Assembly (NCBI GenBank): GCA_905233955.1
Contig: CAJOFQ010000002.1
Coordinates: 68,594-132,593 of the forward strand
Direction: 5' to 3'
DNA: 64,000 bases
Origin: an uncultured Lachnospiraceae bacterium
GTDB taxonomy: Bacteria; Bacillota; Clostridia; Lachnospirales; Lachnospiraceae
Part shown: positions 1 through 11,500 of the stretch, piece by piece
Position numbering within the stretch: the first letter of the stretch is position 1
Layout of the letters: each line of letters opens with the position of its first letter
Made by a program: the position numbers and the translations under genes
The notes under the pieces: generated by a model
Databases searched by the model: none
What the model saw: the letters and a program-made list of their open reading frames with translations, nothing else
Told to the model about the DNA's origin: nothing

Positions 1-451
1 TTCCCCACAGGGTCAGATATTCGTTATCATTCCAGTCGTCAGTACTTTTTTGTATAGTATAATTATCATTGCTTATGATAAGCTGGGATGCATCATTATT
101 TCGCCCCAGCATCAGATCAAAAAGCTGACGCATCATTGCCTGGCTTTCACTTTCAGATTGAAGCGCAACCGAACCATCAGAAGACATTACCACGATGGAT
201 ACATTCTCATTGGCGCATATTTTCTCTAACTCGTCCGAAAAAGATTCTTCATACAGATTACCGCTCTTGGACTGGGCATTCAGCTTTTCAAAAGCATCTT
301 CCATGGATGCAGTCTTGTAGTTCAGATAAAACTCCTTCAAGAACAGGTTGTTCATCATCCATATAAGCATGAATACAAACGCCAGGCATAGAAAGATCAT
401 CCCCGTTATCTGTACATTAATGCGATAATGTTCAGGCTTTGTCCACTTCAA
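1..451 (-). CDS. Sensor histidine kinase, N-terminal part (truncated by window edge)
   Basis: Not in the ORF track. The reverse strand is open from the window edge to a possible TTG start overlapping the response-regulator stop. Translation (L)KWTKPEHYRINVQITGMIFLCLAFVFMLIWMMNNLFLKEFYLNYKTASMEDAFEKL... shows a TM helix followed by an extracytoplasmic sensor-like region, directly downstream of a response regulator. Start codon uncertain. Confidence 0.75.
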   Translation of the reverse strand, partial: MKWTKPEHYRINVQITGMIFLCLAFVFMLIWMMNNLFLKEFYLNYKTASMEDAFEKLNAQSKSGNLYEESFSDELEKICANENVSIVVMSSDGSVALQSESESQAMMRQLFDLMLGRNNDASQLIISNDNYTIQKSTDDWNDNEYLTLWG

Positions 452-1109
452 ATTTGTAACCCATCCCCCATATTGTCTTGATGTAGCTTCCTGATATTCC
501 AAGCTTGCTGCGGAGCATCTTCACATGAGTATCTATTGTTCTGGCTTCACCCAGAAAATCATAGCCCCATACTGCTTGAAGTATCTGTTCTCTGGACAGT
601 GCCAGCCCTTTGTTCCTGATAAAATAAACCAGCAGTTCGAATTCCTTAACAGAAAGCCGGACATCTTCTCCCCCCACCTTGACCTCATGTGCATCCTCAT
701 CGACTATTATATCTCCGGCTATCAGCTTGCTTGCTTCTTCCTTTTGATTCCTGCGAAGCAGGGCATTCACTCTGGCCACTAATACCTTTGGAGAAAAAGG
801 CTTTGTGACATACTCATCCGCTCCCTCTATAAACGCCGCAAGCTCATCCTCCTCAGCACTTTTGGCCGTAAGCATCAAAACAGGTATTGCAGATTCTTCT
901 CTGATGTTTGAAAGAACCTTGCTCCCATCCATTTTCGGCATCATAATGTCCAATATTACAAGCGACAGATCATCATTCTCATAAAAGGCATTCAGTGCTT
1001 CCAGTCCGTCACTTGCCTCTATAACCTGGTATCCGTCCTTTTTCAAAAAATCTCCCACGAGCTTTCGCATCCTGGCTTCATCATCCGCAATTAGTATTTT
1101 TTCTTTCAT
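432..1109 (-). CDS. OmpR/PhoB-family response regulator
   Basis: REC domain (ILIADDEARMRKLV, LVILDIMMPKMDG, TAKSAEEDE, YVTKPF) plus winged-helix output domain (TIDTHVKMLRSKLG, IWGMGYKFE). Confidence 0.96.
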   Translation of the reverse strand: MKEKILIADDEARMRKLVGDFLKKDGYQVIEASDGLEALNAFYENDDLSLVILDIMMPKMDGSKVLSNIREESAIPVLMLTAKSAEEDELAAFIEGADEYVTKPFSPKVLVARVNALLRRNQKEEASKLIAGDIIVDEDAHEVKVGGEDVRLSVKEFELLVYFIRNKGLALSREQILQAVWGYDFLGEARTIDTHVKMLRSKLGISGSYIKTIWGMGYKFEVDKA

Positions 1110-1783
1110 AATGTACTCTCTTGAGATAGTCCATCCTCAGTATCTTCAACCTGTTCGTCAACTACAGGGTTCTCTTGTTGCTTGTTCAACTCGGCTTCAC
1201 GCTTTTTAAGCTCCTGTTCCCTTCTGTTCAGTTCCTCATCCCATGTAGCGTACTCATCCTCAAGCTGGCTTCTGTAGTTAATTATGTTCGGTGAATCACT
1301 TGTTATGGTAAGCACAAACATTATAGCTACCATAATAGCTAAAACAACATTTAAAAATATAGAGAACCCTAGTACAGGAAAGGATTTTCGATTTTCATTT
1401 TCTTCTTGTGATTTTTCCCGGAAGAATCTCTTTTTCTTCTTATCCTCCTTAGGTTCCTTTTTATGCTTGTCCTTCGTTTTATTATTTTTAGTTTTGACTT
1501 TCTTCTCAGGTGTGGATTTTATCTCCTCAGGCTCCTGCTCTACGATATCAGCTTCACTTGTAGCGGGAAGAGGAGGAACCTGCCCGGGATCGACAGCCTC
1601 ATCATTGTGTATTATATCATTAAGCTCGCGCAAAAAAGAAAGTCCAACATCAGTATGAAAGACATCCTGTTCCAATATCTGTTTGTAAACAGCCAAAACC
1701 GCTTCGGCATTACTTAAATCAAGTTGAGATTTAAGATATTCTACTGCCCGCTGTTCCTTTCTCTCTTCCGGAGTGTATTCCAT
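1106..1783 (-). CDS. Uncharacterised single-TM protein with charged linker and C-terminal coiled coil
   Basis: Full-length ORF. Lys/Glu-rich linker, one hydrophobic segment (FPVLGFSIFLNVVLAIMVAIMFVLTI), then a coiled-coil-like C-terminus. Stop overlaps the RR start (ATGA). Confidence 0.8.
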   Translation of the reverse strand: MEYTPEERKEQRAVEYLKSQLDLSNAEAVLAVYKQILEQDVFHTDVGLSFLRELNDIIHNDEAVDPGQVPPLPATSEADIVEQEPEEIKSTPEKKVKTKNNKTKDKHKKEPKEDKKKKRFFREKSQEENENRKSFPVLGFSIFLNVVLAIMVAIMFVLTITSDSPNIINYRSQLEDEYATWDEELNRREQELKKREAELNKQQENPVVDEQVEDTEDGLSQESTL

Positions 1784-1793
1784 ATCAATTTCC

Positions 1794-4208
1794 TCATGCC
1801 TTCGCTAATATGCGTTCCACCAGTTTTACACATTCCGCTGCATCCCTGGAATATCCATCAGCCCCTATTTCATCTGCAAAGCTTTCAGTAATACAGGCGC
1901 CGCCTATTACTATTCTGGAAGTGCAGTTCATCTCTTTTGCCTTTTCAACTACTTCCTTCATTCTCATCATGGTGGTAGTCATAAGTGCCGATAAGCCTAT
2001 TACTGCCGCTTTTTCACGGATAGCAGCGGAAACTATATCCTCTGCAGGAATATCCTTCCCTAAGTCAATAACCCGATAGCCGTAGTTCTTCAGCATAAGT
2101 ACCACAAGGTTCTTACCAATATCGTGAATATCCCCTTCAACGGTCGCAACAACTATAGTCTCTTTTTGATCATTGCTGTCGGAAATAAGCATTGGCTCAA
2201 GATAATCCATTGCCTCCTTCATGGCGTTGGCACCTGCTATGAGCTGGGGCAAAAAATATATCTTGTCTTCATAATATTTCCCTACAAGATTAATTCCTGA
2301 TATAAGATATTCATTGATAATACCCGATGGTTCAGTTCCTTTTTCCAGTTCTTTTTTAACATCATCAACTATCGAAGAATTCCTCCCCTGAACGACATCC
2401 TCAGTGATAGGATGTAGTGACTCCTGTTTTTTTTCTTTCTTTTCATGTGAGGATGAAACTGTAAGATTACCGGAGGGCACAGTGTTCAGATACCGTTCGG
2501 TAGCCTTGTCCTTGTCCATCAGCATATCAGAAGCCAGAGCTGTGTACATAAGCATTTCCTGGGAAGGATTGGCAATAGCCATTGTAAGTCCCTTTGACAG
2601 AGCTATAGAGAAAAATGCCGTATTGACAAAGGTCCTCTGGGGCAGTCCAAAAGAAATGTTGGAAAGTCCGCATACCGTAGGCAGACCAAGGGTCTGTTTG
2701 CAGTAGCTGACTGTGGCAAAGCATTTCTGCGCAGACTGAGGATCTGCGCCTATGGTCGATACCAGAATATCAACCACAGCGTCCCTTTTATCCAATCCAC
2801 ATGAGATTGCATGCTCTAAAACCGTATCAATATTATCATGCTTTTCTTCGAGTGTCTTTGGAAGTCCTGCGTCTGAAAGAGGCAATAGTATAAACATGGC
2901 TCCATATTTTCTGGCAATAGGTAAAAGCCTGGTCATCTTGTCGCTTTCTGCCGATACGGAGTTAATTAGTGCCCTTCCCGGATATATTCTCAGTGCGGCC
3001 TCCACCACATCCACATAACTGGAGTCAATGCACAAAGGCAGATCAACCGTACTTGTAACCTCATATACGGCATCTATCATGCTCTGTTTTTCATCTATGC
3101 CGTTGGTTCCCATATTTATATCCAGAATCGAAGCTCCATCTTCTTCCTGCTCCCTGGCAAAGGAATTAACTATGTCCATCTTGCCGGCTCTAAGCTCCTC
3201 CTGGAGAACCTTTTTACCGGTTGGATTGATGCGCTCCCCTATGATCAAAAACGGAGCATCATGGGATATGTCGACATTTTTTCTCTCTGAGGTAAGAACA
3301 GAAAACACTTCAGGCTCAGGCGGCAATACAGTCATTCCATTTATCCGGTCACAAAGAGCCTTAATATGCTCCGGCGTGGTACCGCAGCAGCCGCCCACAA
3401 CTGAAGCCCCGGCTTCCACAAGAGAAACCATGGCATCAGCGAATTCGTCCGGATCCATTTTGTAAACAGTTTCACCATTCTCAAGTACCGGAAGTCCTGC
3501 GTTGGGCTTGATGAGTATAGGGATCTTGGCATATTTTCGCATCTTAATCAGAGGATCCAACATTGCTTCAGGTCCCGTAGAGCAATTAATACCTACAACA
3601 TCAGCCCCCATCTCCTGCAGCACTATTATTGTAGTATCAGGCAGACTTCCAAACAGAGTCCGTCCATCCTCATTGTAGGTAAGGGATACCATCACCGGAA
3701 GATCACAGGTTTCCTTAACAGCCAATAAGCCGGCTCTGCACTCCTGCAGGCTCATCATAGTCTCTATTACAAAAAGGTCCACGCCCTCTTCCAATATAGC
3801 CCCGACCTGTTCCTTGTAGATATCTACAAGCTCTTCAAAATCCAGATCCCCTATAGGATAAAGCTGCCTGCCTGTCATAGTAAGGTCTCCGGCTACAAAG
3901 GCGCTTTCCCCTGCTGCCTCTCTTGAAAGCCTTACCATCCGTCTGTTGATATCCGAAAGCCTGCTGCCCAGACCAAACTCCTCGAGCTTGATCCGATTGG
4001 CTGTAAAAGTAGGCGCATACAAAATCTGGGTTCCCACTTTAACATAGTCCTTCTGCAAATTCAAAATCGCATCTGGGTTATCATAGATCCAGGCTTCCGG
4101 ACAGACACCGGTTGGCAAGCCTGCTTTTTGAAGATTTGTTCCGGTAGCCCCATCTAAAATTACAGGTCCTTTGGAAAGAAGTTCTGAGAAATCGAGCTTT
4201 TTTATCAT
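1794..4208 (-). CDS. metH: Cobalamin-dependent methionine synthase, short form (Hcy-methyltransferase + pterin-binding + B12-binding)
   Basis: GATGTNLQKAG, GGCCGTTPEHI (Hcy/Zn site), ERINPTGKK (pterin domain), EGDIHDIGKNLVVLMLKNYGYRVIDLGKDIP (B12-binding DxHxxG). Ends after the B12 domain; no C-terminal AdoMet reactivation domain. Confidence 0.95.
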   Translation of the reverse strand: MIKKLDFSELLSKGPVILDGATGTNLQKAGLPTGVCPEAWIYDNPDAILNLQKDYVKVGTQILYAPTFTANRIKLEEFGLGSRLSDINRRMVRLSREAAGESAFVAGDLTMTGRQLYPIGDLDFEELVDIYKEQVGAILEEGVDLFVIETMMSLQECRAGLLAVKETCDLPVMVSLTYNEDGRTLFGSLPDTTIIVLQEMGADVVGINCSTGPEAMLDPLIKMRKYAKIPILIKPNAGLPVLENGETVYKMDPDEFADAMVSLVEAGASVVGGCCGTTPEHIKALCDRINGMTVLPPEPEVFSVLTSERKNVDISHDAPFLIIGERINPTGKKVLQEELRAGKMDIVNSFAREQEEDGASILDINMGTNGIDEKQSMIDAVYEVTSTVDLPLCIDSSYVDVVEAALRIYPGRALINSVSAESDKMTRLLPIARKYGAMFILLPLSDAGLPKTLEEKHDNIDTVLEHAISCGLDKRDAVVDILVSTIGADPQSAQKCFATVSYCKQTLGLPTVCGLSNISFGLPQRTFVNTAFFSIALSKGLTMAIANPSQEMLMYTALASDMLMDKDKATERYLNTVPSGNLTVSSSHEKKEKKQESLHPITEDVVQGRNSSIVDDVKKELEKGTEPSGIINEYLISGINLVGKYYEDKIYFLPQLIAGANAMKEAMDYLEPMLISDSNDQKETIVVATVEGDIHDIGKNLVVLMLKNYGYRVIDLGKDIPAEDIVSAAIREKAAVIGLSALMTTTMMRMKEVVEKAKEMNCTSRIVIGGACITESFADEIGADGYSRDAAECVKLVERILAKA

Positions 4209-4219
4209 AACCTACACCC

Positions 4220-7200
4220 TTATATGCTTGCTATATCCACAAGTGTAAACCTGTCAGGCTCACTTTCCAGGCATGTGGCAAGAGCATTGGCGGTATCCAT
4301 GGCCGTAATACAATACACCCCTGTTTCAATGGCGTTTCGCCTGATCAGAAAACCGTCCCTGGTCTTGTCTCCATGTCCCTGGGTAGGTGTATCTATAACC
4401 AGATCTATCTTGTGCCCTAAAATCAGATCCATTACATTAGGAGATTCCTGAGTGATCTTATTGACCCAAAGAGCGTCAATCCCCCTCTCCTGCAAATATT
4501 TTGCAGTAGATCTGGTGGCATAAATCTTGTAGCCTAAAGCCTTGAATCTCTTAGCCACATCCACTGCCTCAGGCTTGTCTGCGTCCTTAACAGTAAGTAT
4601 CATCTGCTTGTATTTTGGAAGCACTACTCCCGCTCCCAAAAAGGCCTTGTACAAGGCTTCGGTAAAGTTGTCAGCAATTCCCAGGCACTCACCGGTGGAT
4701 TTCATCTCAGGCCCAAGAGATATCTCGGCACCTCTTAGTTTTTCGAAGGAAAAAACAGGCATTTTGACTGCGATATAGTCACTTTCCTTTGCAAGCCCCG
4801 GCTCATAGCCCAGCTCTCTTATGGTATGTCCCAGCATTACCTTTGCCGCCAGATCAACTATGGGTATACCTGTAACCTTGCTGATATAAGGCACTGTACG
4901 GGAAGACCTGGGATTGACCTCTATCACATATACCTTGTCATCCATTACAATGAACTGAATATTGATCATACCCTTGACATGCAGCGCCTCTGCAAGCCTG
5001 GCCGTATAATCCGCCAGGGTTTTCTTAACCTCTTCAGAAATTGACTGGGCAGGATAAACAGAAATCGAATCTCCCGAGTGAACTCCGGTACGCTCAATAT
5101 GCTCCATTATTCCGGGAATAAGAATATCAGTACCGTCACATACCGCGTCAACCTCGATTTCCTTGCCCTGAAGATACTTATCAACCAATATAGGATGATC
5201 CTGGGTCGTTCTGTTAATAACCTCCATAAACTGCTCTATATCGGAATCGTCCCAGGCAATCTGCATCCCCTGTCCGCCAAGCACATAGGAAGGGCGTACC
5301 AGAACCGGATATCCTAGCCGGTTAGCTACGGTACGAGCTTGAGCAGTGGTAAATACTGTATCCCCTGCTGCCCTTGGAATCCTTGTTTTTTCCAGTATCT
5401 CATCAAACAGCTCCCTGTCCTCGGCCGCATCCACATCCTCAGCCCTGGTCCCAAGAATAGGTACTCCCATTCGCATCAGGCTTTCAGTAAGCTTGATGGC
5501 AGTCTGTCCCCCAAACTGCACCACTGCCCCGTCAGGCTGCTCCATGTTTACAACATTTTCCACATCCTCAGGGGTAAGGGGCTCGAAATACAGCTTGTCT
5601 GCAATATCAAAATCAGTTGAAACGGTTTCAGGATTATTATTAATTATAATGGTTTCAAAGCCCTCTTTGGCAAAGGCCCATGTGGCGTGAACGGAACAAT
5701 AATCGAATTCTATTCCCTGTCCGATACGAATAGGCCCCGAACCAAGTACAAGGATCTTTTTGGTGTCGTTGCTCCTTGTGGCTTCATTTTCCCTGTTATA
5801 AACTGAGTAATAGTACGGAGTAGATGCTTCAAATTCGGCAGCACAGGTATCAACCATCAAAAATACTGCTTCTATGCCGTATCTCCTTCTCATATCCCGG
5901 ATCTGTTCTGTTTTTCGACCCGTAAGGGCGGCAATGGTACTGTCCGGAAACTGAAGTCTCTTTGCCTCGGCTAAAAGCTCTTCGTCGAGCTCATCTCTCT
6001 TAAGCCTTTCCTCCATCTCCACCAATATAGCTATCTTATCTATAAACCAGCGGTCAATGGATGTGATCTCAAAAAGCTCGTCTATGCTCATACCACGGCG
6101 AAGAGCCTCTGCTATACGATAAATCCTAAGATCGTCAACAAGCTCAAGCTCTTTTTTTAACCTGTAGTCCGAAAGACCGGAAAAATCCACAGAACGCAGG
6201 GATTCAACATTCTGTTCGAGAGATCTTATTGCCTTCATCAGCGCGCCTTCAAAGCTGTCACATATGCTCATAACCTCCCCGGTTGCCTTCATCTGGGTGG
6301 TCAGAGTTCTCTTGGCTGTAATGAATTTGTCAAAAGGAAGCCTTGGAATCTTGACTACACAGTAGTCCAGCATTGGTTCAAAGGAAGCGTATGTCTTTTT
6401 AGTTATCGCATTAGGAATCTCATCTAAGGTATATCCCAAGGCAATTTTTGCTGCTACCTTTGCAATAGGATAACCTGTGGCCTTGGAAGCCAGGGCCGAC
6501 GAGCGGCTGACTCTGGGATTGACTTCTATAACGCAGTATTCAAAAGAATCAGGATTCAGAGCGTATTGAACATTACAGCCTCCGGTAATTCCAAGCTCAG
6601 AAATAATATTAAGCGCGGAAGATCTTAGCATCTGATATTCCTTGTCGGAAAGAGTCTGAGATGGAGCAACTACTATTGAGTCACCTGTATGAACACCTAC
6701 CGGATCGATATTTTCCATGTTACAGACTGTAATACAGTTTCCGGCACTGTCACGCATTACCTCATATTCAATTTCCTTCCAGCCGGCAATACACCTTTCT
6801 ACCAGAACCTCATGAACCCTTGATAATCTAAGTCCATTCTCCAGTATCGCTCTTAGCTCATTTTCATCATTGGCTATTCCGCCGCCGCTTCCTCCAAGCG
6901 TATAGGCAGGACGGAGTACAACAGGATAGCCTATGGTATTGGTAAAACGGACGCCATCATCTACATTGTTAACCACCTTGCTGGCAGCTATTGGCTCTCC
7001 GATCCTCTCCATGGTGTCTTTGAATTCCTGACGATCCTCAGCCTTTTTTATTGTGGATGCCGTAGTTCCTATCAATCTTACATTATGCTTTGCCAGAAAT
7101 CCGGATTCTTCCAGTTCCATTCCAAGGTTCAGTCCCGCCTGTCCTCCCAGTGTAGGAAGCAGACAATCCGGCTTTTCTTTTTCAATGATCTGTTCTAAAA

Positions 7201-7417
7201 GGCGGATCGTAAGGGGCTCAATATATACAGCATCGGCGATCTCTTTATCCGTCATAATGGTTGCAGGGTTAGAATTAACAAGTACAACCGTAACTCCCTC
7301 TTCCTTTAATGAACGACAAGCCTGGGTACCGGCGTAATCAAATTCCGCTGCCTGTCCAATTACAATTGGGCCTGAGCCTATCACCATAACTTTTTTAATA
7401 TCTGCTCTTTTAGGCAT
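4220..7417 (-). CDS. carB: Carbamoyl-phosphate synthase large subunit (copy 1)
   Basis: Two ATP-grasp halves (GSGPIVIGQAAEFDY, GSGPIRIGQGIEFDY), ~1065 aa, C-terminal MGS-like allosteric domain; directly downstream of carA. Confidence 0.97.
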   Translation of the reverse strand: MPKRADIKKVMVIGSGPIVIGQAAEFDYAGTQACRSLKEEGVTVVLVNSNPATIMTDKEIADAVYIEPLTIRLLEQIIEKEKPDCLLPTLGGQAGLNLGMELEESGFLAKHNVRLIGTTASTIKKAEDRQEFKDTMERIGEPIAASKVVNNVDDGVRFTNTIGYPVVLRPAYTLGGSGGGIANDENELRAILENGLRLSRVHEVLVERCIAGWKEIEYEVMRDSAGNCITVCNMENIDPVGVHTGDSIVVAPSQTLSDKEYQMLRSSALNIISELGITGGCNVQYALNPDSFEYCVIEVNPRVSRSSALASKATGYPIAKVAAKIALGYTLDEIPNAITKKTYASFEPMLDYCVVKIPRLPFDKFITAKRTLTTQMKATGEVMSICDSFEGALMKAIRSLEQNVESLRSVDFSGLSDYRLKKELELVDDLRIYRIAEALRRGMSIDELFEITSIDRWFIDKIAILVEMEERLKRDELDEELLAEAKRLQFPDSTIAALTGRKTEQIRDMRRRYGIEAVFLMVDTCAAEFEASTPYYYSVYNRENEATRSNDTKKILVLGSGPIRIGQGIEFDYCSVHATWAFAKEGFETIIINNNPETVSTDFDIADKLYFEPLTPEDVENVVNMEQPDGAVVQFGGQTAIKLTESLMRMGVPILGTRAEDVDAAEDRELFDEILEKTRIPRAAGDTVFTTAQARTVANRLGYPVLVRPSYVLGGQGMQIAWDDSDIEQFMEVINRTTQDHPILVDKYLQGKEIEVDAVCDGTDILIPGIMEHIERTGVHSGDSISVYPAQSISEEVKKTLADYTARLAEALHVKGMINIQFIVMDDKVYVIEVNPRSSRTVPYISKVTGIPIVDLAAKVMLGHTIRELGYEPGLAKESDYIAVKMPVFSFEKLRGAEISLGPEMKSTGECLGIADNFTEALYKAFLGAGVVLPKYKQMILTVKDADKPEAVDVAKRFKALGYKIYATRSTAKYLQERGIDALWVNKITQESPNVMDLILGHKIDLVIDTPTQGHGDKTRDGFLIRRNAIETGVYCITAMDTANALATCLESEPDRFTLVDIASI

Positions 7418-8492
7418 TCTTATTCCCCCTCTTTCGGGCCATCATATCACAGAACCTGTCAAACAATACTCCGCTGTCCATAGGTCCCGGAGCTGCCTCC
7501 GGATGAAACTGTACGGTAAAAATGTCTTTATTTATATATGCCATGCCTTCGTTAGTTTTGTCATTGACATTAACAAATGACGGCACAGCAACATCCTTCG
7601 GAATGCTGTTTTCATCTACTACATAACCGTGATTCTGCGACGAAATATATACCTTGCCTGTTTTTACATCCTTTACCGGATGATTGCCGCCTCTGTGCCC
7701 GTATTTCATCTTGTGTGTATCCCCGCCGTTAGCCAGCGCCAGAAGCTGATGTCCCAGACATATTGCAAAAATCGGAATATCCGATTCACATAATATTTTA
7801 ATCTGATTAATAATACCGGTACAGGATTTAGGATCACCAGGGCCGTTTGACAACAGTATTCCATCAGGTTCATCTCTGATAATTTGTTCGGCCAGGGTAT
7901 CCGCAGGATAGACATTCACCTGACATCCTCGCCTGGACAGGGACTTGGCTATGCTTTTTTTGGCGCCAAGATCCAGCAATGCTACCTTGTAGCCCTTGCC
8001 CTTTACTACATAGGGCTTTTTGCAGGTAACCTTTGATACCACATCACCTACACTATAGCCTTTAATAACTGACAGCACTTCATCCGGATTAACATCCTCG
8101 GTTGTTATCATGCCGTTCATGGTTCCCTTATTACGAAGCCTTCTGGTAAGGGATCTGGTATCTACACCGCAGATCCCCGGAATATCTGATTTGATCAGAA
8201 AATCCTCCAGGCTTCCCATACTTCTAAAATTACTGTCAAGCCTTGATAATTCCCTTACTATATAACCGTCTGCCCATGACCTTTCAGATTCCATATCATC
8301 AGTAAAGCCATAATTGCCAATCAGAGGGTAGGTCATAACAATCGCCTGCCCTGCATACGATGGATCGGTAAGCACCTCAAGATAACCTGTCATAGATGTA
8401 TTAAAAACAATCTCACTTATGGCAGTTCTCGTTGAACCTATGCTTGTTCCTGTATATACAGTTCCATCTTCTAATATAAGCTTCGCCTGCAT
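7410..8492 (-). CDS. carA: Carbamoyl-phosphate synthase small subunit
   Basis: Class I glutamine amidotransferase motifs (LSNGPGDP, FAICLGHQLLALA, VQFHPEAAPGPMD); overlaps carB start by 8 nt. Confidence 0.97.
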   Translation of the reverse strand: MQAKLILEDGTVYTGTSIGSTRTAISEIVFNTSMTGYLEVLTDPSYAGQAIVMTYPLIGNYGFTDDMESERSWADGYIVRELSRLDSNFRSMGSLEDFLIKSDIPGICGVDTRSLTRRLRNKGTMNGMITTEDVNPDEVLSVIKGYSVGDVVSKVTCKKPYVVKGKGYKVALLDLGAKKSIAKSLSRRGCQVNVYPADTLAEQIIRDEPDGILLSNGPGDPKSCTGIINQIKILCESDIPIFAICLGHQLLALANGGDTHKMKYGHRGGNHPVKDVKTGKVYISSQNHGYVVDENSIPKDVAVPSFVNVNDKTNEGMAYINKDIFTVQFHPEAAPGPMDSGVLFDRFCDMMARKRGNKNA

Positions 8493-8507
8493 ATGCGTGC
8501 CTTTCTA

Positions 8508-11500
8508 TCAGTGAAAATACTCTACTCCCGACTCAAACAGCTTCATATCCTTATTGCCGTAGATATTCTTCATCACATTCTTTCCAATCCTCTCTGAATG
8601 ACACATCTTGCCGAAAACTCTGCCATCAGGACTTGTAATACCCTCAATTGCATAATATGATCCATTGATATTCCAAGGCTCGGCCATAGTACATGTTCCA
8701 TTTTCGTCAACATATCTTGTTGCTATCTGTCCGTTTTCATAAAGCCGCTTTATTGTGGCATCATCTGCGACAAACCTGCCCTCTCCATGGGAGGCCGGGA
8801 TGGAATACACTTCATCTAACCCTGCTTTTGAAAGCCAGGGTGAAAGATTGCTTACAACCTTGGTATAGGCAACCTTGGCCACATGCCTGCCTATAGTGTT
8901 ATATGTTAATGTAGGAGAATTCTCCTCCTGAGGACATATTCTGCCATATGGAACGAGTCCCAGCTTGATCAGCGCCTGGAAGCCGTTACAAATTCCCAGT
9001 ACCAATCCGTCTCTCTCATTTAAGAGACGCATAAACGACTCTTTTATCTTTTCATTTCTGAATACAGTAGAAAAGAATTTGGCGCTTCCTTCCGGTTCAT
9101 CTCCGGCAGAAAAACCTCCCGGGAAGAAAACAATCTGCGAATTGTCTATCACCCTGCAAAACTCTTCTACTGAATCTGAGATGTCACTCTTGTTCTGGTT
9201 GCAAAATACTACTGTTTTTGTATCTGCTCCCGCGGTATCAAAAACCTTTTTGCTGTCATATTCACAATTTGTCCCGAAAAATACCGGGATAAATACCTGC
9301 GGCCTGGCGGTCTTATGCTTGTTGATATATATTTCTTTGGCATTGAAAGGCTGATTCATCTGGTTCCACAGATTGCTGCCTTCTACACTTCTATCTACCT
9401 TCGTCTTAGTATGGAATACTCCCTCTAACGGCTCCTCCCACGCTGTAATTGCATCCTCTAATGAACATACAACATCTTTGAATCTAAATTCAGCTTCATC
9501 CGTTACTATAGCTATATATTTTGCCAGGTCAGAAAGCCCCTGCAAATCAATATACTCTGATACCTCAGACTGATGCTCCTTTTTAATCTCAAGGATAAGA
9601 GAGCCTGTCTGTGGAGCAAACAATTCATCAACAGATATGGCTGCATCATCGAATGCAATTCCAAATCCATTGCCAAACGCCATTTTGGCTGCAGCGGCAA
9701 AAACACCGTATCCATCTACTGCATAGGCAGATTGTATAAGGGACCTCTGCATAAGCTTATGTACAAGATCATATAAGCTTGAGGCACTGTCATAATCTAT
9801 GACATCGTATTCATCTCTCTTTACACTAAGCAAAAGCAACAGATTACCAGCCTGCTTAAGCTCCGGGGTTATAATGTCATTGTCACTAGCAGTATCCACC
9901 GCAAATGAAACCAAAGTCGGAGGAACATCTATATCATTAAAGCTTCCTGACATAGAATCCTTGCCTCCAATGGATGGCAGTCCAAATCCCATCTGTGCCG
10001 CATACGCGCCTAATAACGCTGCTACAGGCTGACTCCATCTGGCCGGATCTTCACTCATCCTTCTAAAATATTCCTGGAATGAAAATCTGATCTTCCTGTG
10101 GTCGCCTCCACTGGCAACAATTCTTGCAATCGACTCAGTAACCGCGTATATGGCTCCATGATAAGGGCTCCACGAAGAAAGGTATGGATCGAAGCCATAA
10201 GCCATCATGGATACCGCATCAGAGCTGCCATTTTCTACGGGGAATTTTGCAGCCATCGACTGAACAGGAGTAGCCTGATGTCTGCCTCCATAAGGCACAA
10301 GCACACTTCCGGCGCCTATGGAGCTGTCAAACATCTCCACCAGTCCCTTTTGATCAGCGACATTCAGATCAGAAAGAACATGCAAAAACGCATCCCTTAT
10401 ACGATTATCTGCTATATCACTGCAGACCTTGGGAATGGGATTGTGCATGAAATAATTATCCTTTTGGGAAGGACTCTCGACATATACATCCGTTTCCTGA
10501 TGTGCTCCGTTAGTATTCAAAAACGCCCGTGACAGATCTACGATTTTTTCTCCATGCCATTTTAGCACAAGTCTTGGCTCATCGGTTACAACAGCAACCT
10601 GTGTTGCCTCCAGGTTCTCCTGCCTGGCATACTTAAGGAAAGCCTCTGTATCCTTAGGATCTATAACCACAGCCATACGCTCCTGGGACTCGGAAATAGC
10701 AAGCTCCGTTCCATCCAGACCCATATATTTTTTTGGAACCTTGTCCAAATCTATATCCAGACCATCTGCCAGCTCGCCAATCGCTACAGAGACTCCGCCT
10801 GCTCCAAAATCGTTGCATTTTTTTATGAGGACACTGACCTCTTCTCTGCGGAATAATCTCTGGAGCTTTCTCTCTGTAGGAGGATTACCCTTTTGAACCT
10901 CAGCCCCGCATTCAACCGTAGATGATGTGTCATGTGCCTTGGATGAGCCTGTCGCCCCTCCTATGCCATCCCTTCCGGTTCGGCCTCCCAATAGAATAAT
11001 TATATCTCCAGGATCCGAAGTAAGGCGTCTTACTGCACGCCTGGGAGCAGCACCTACTACAGCTCCTATCTCCATTCGCTTTGCTACATAATCCTTGTGG
11101 TAGATTTCATGAACATATCCTGTAGCCAGGCCTATCTGGTTGCCATATGAGCTGTAACCATGGGCTGCCTCACGGACTATCTTCATCTGAGGAAGCTTGC
11201 CTTCCATAGGCTTTTCAACTGCAAATCTCGTTGGATCGGCTGCCCCCGTTATACGCATTGCCTGATATACATATGTCCGCCCTGACAACGGATCTCTGAT
11301 GGCTCCTCCAAGGCATGTTGCAGCTCCTCCAAACGGCTCGATCTCAGTTGGATGGTTGTGAGTCTCATTTTTAAAATTTAATAACCACTCTTCATTTTTT
11401 CCATCTACCTCAATCGGTACCACAATGGAGCATGCGTTAATCTCGTCAGTATCCTCCTGATCTTCCAGCATTCCCATGGATTTCAGCTTCCTGGCCGCCA

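Noticed and set aside
3028-3465. 145-aa + strand ORF
   Set aside because: Fully antisense to metH, whose protein motifs are unambiguous; no recognisable domain.
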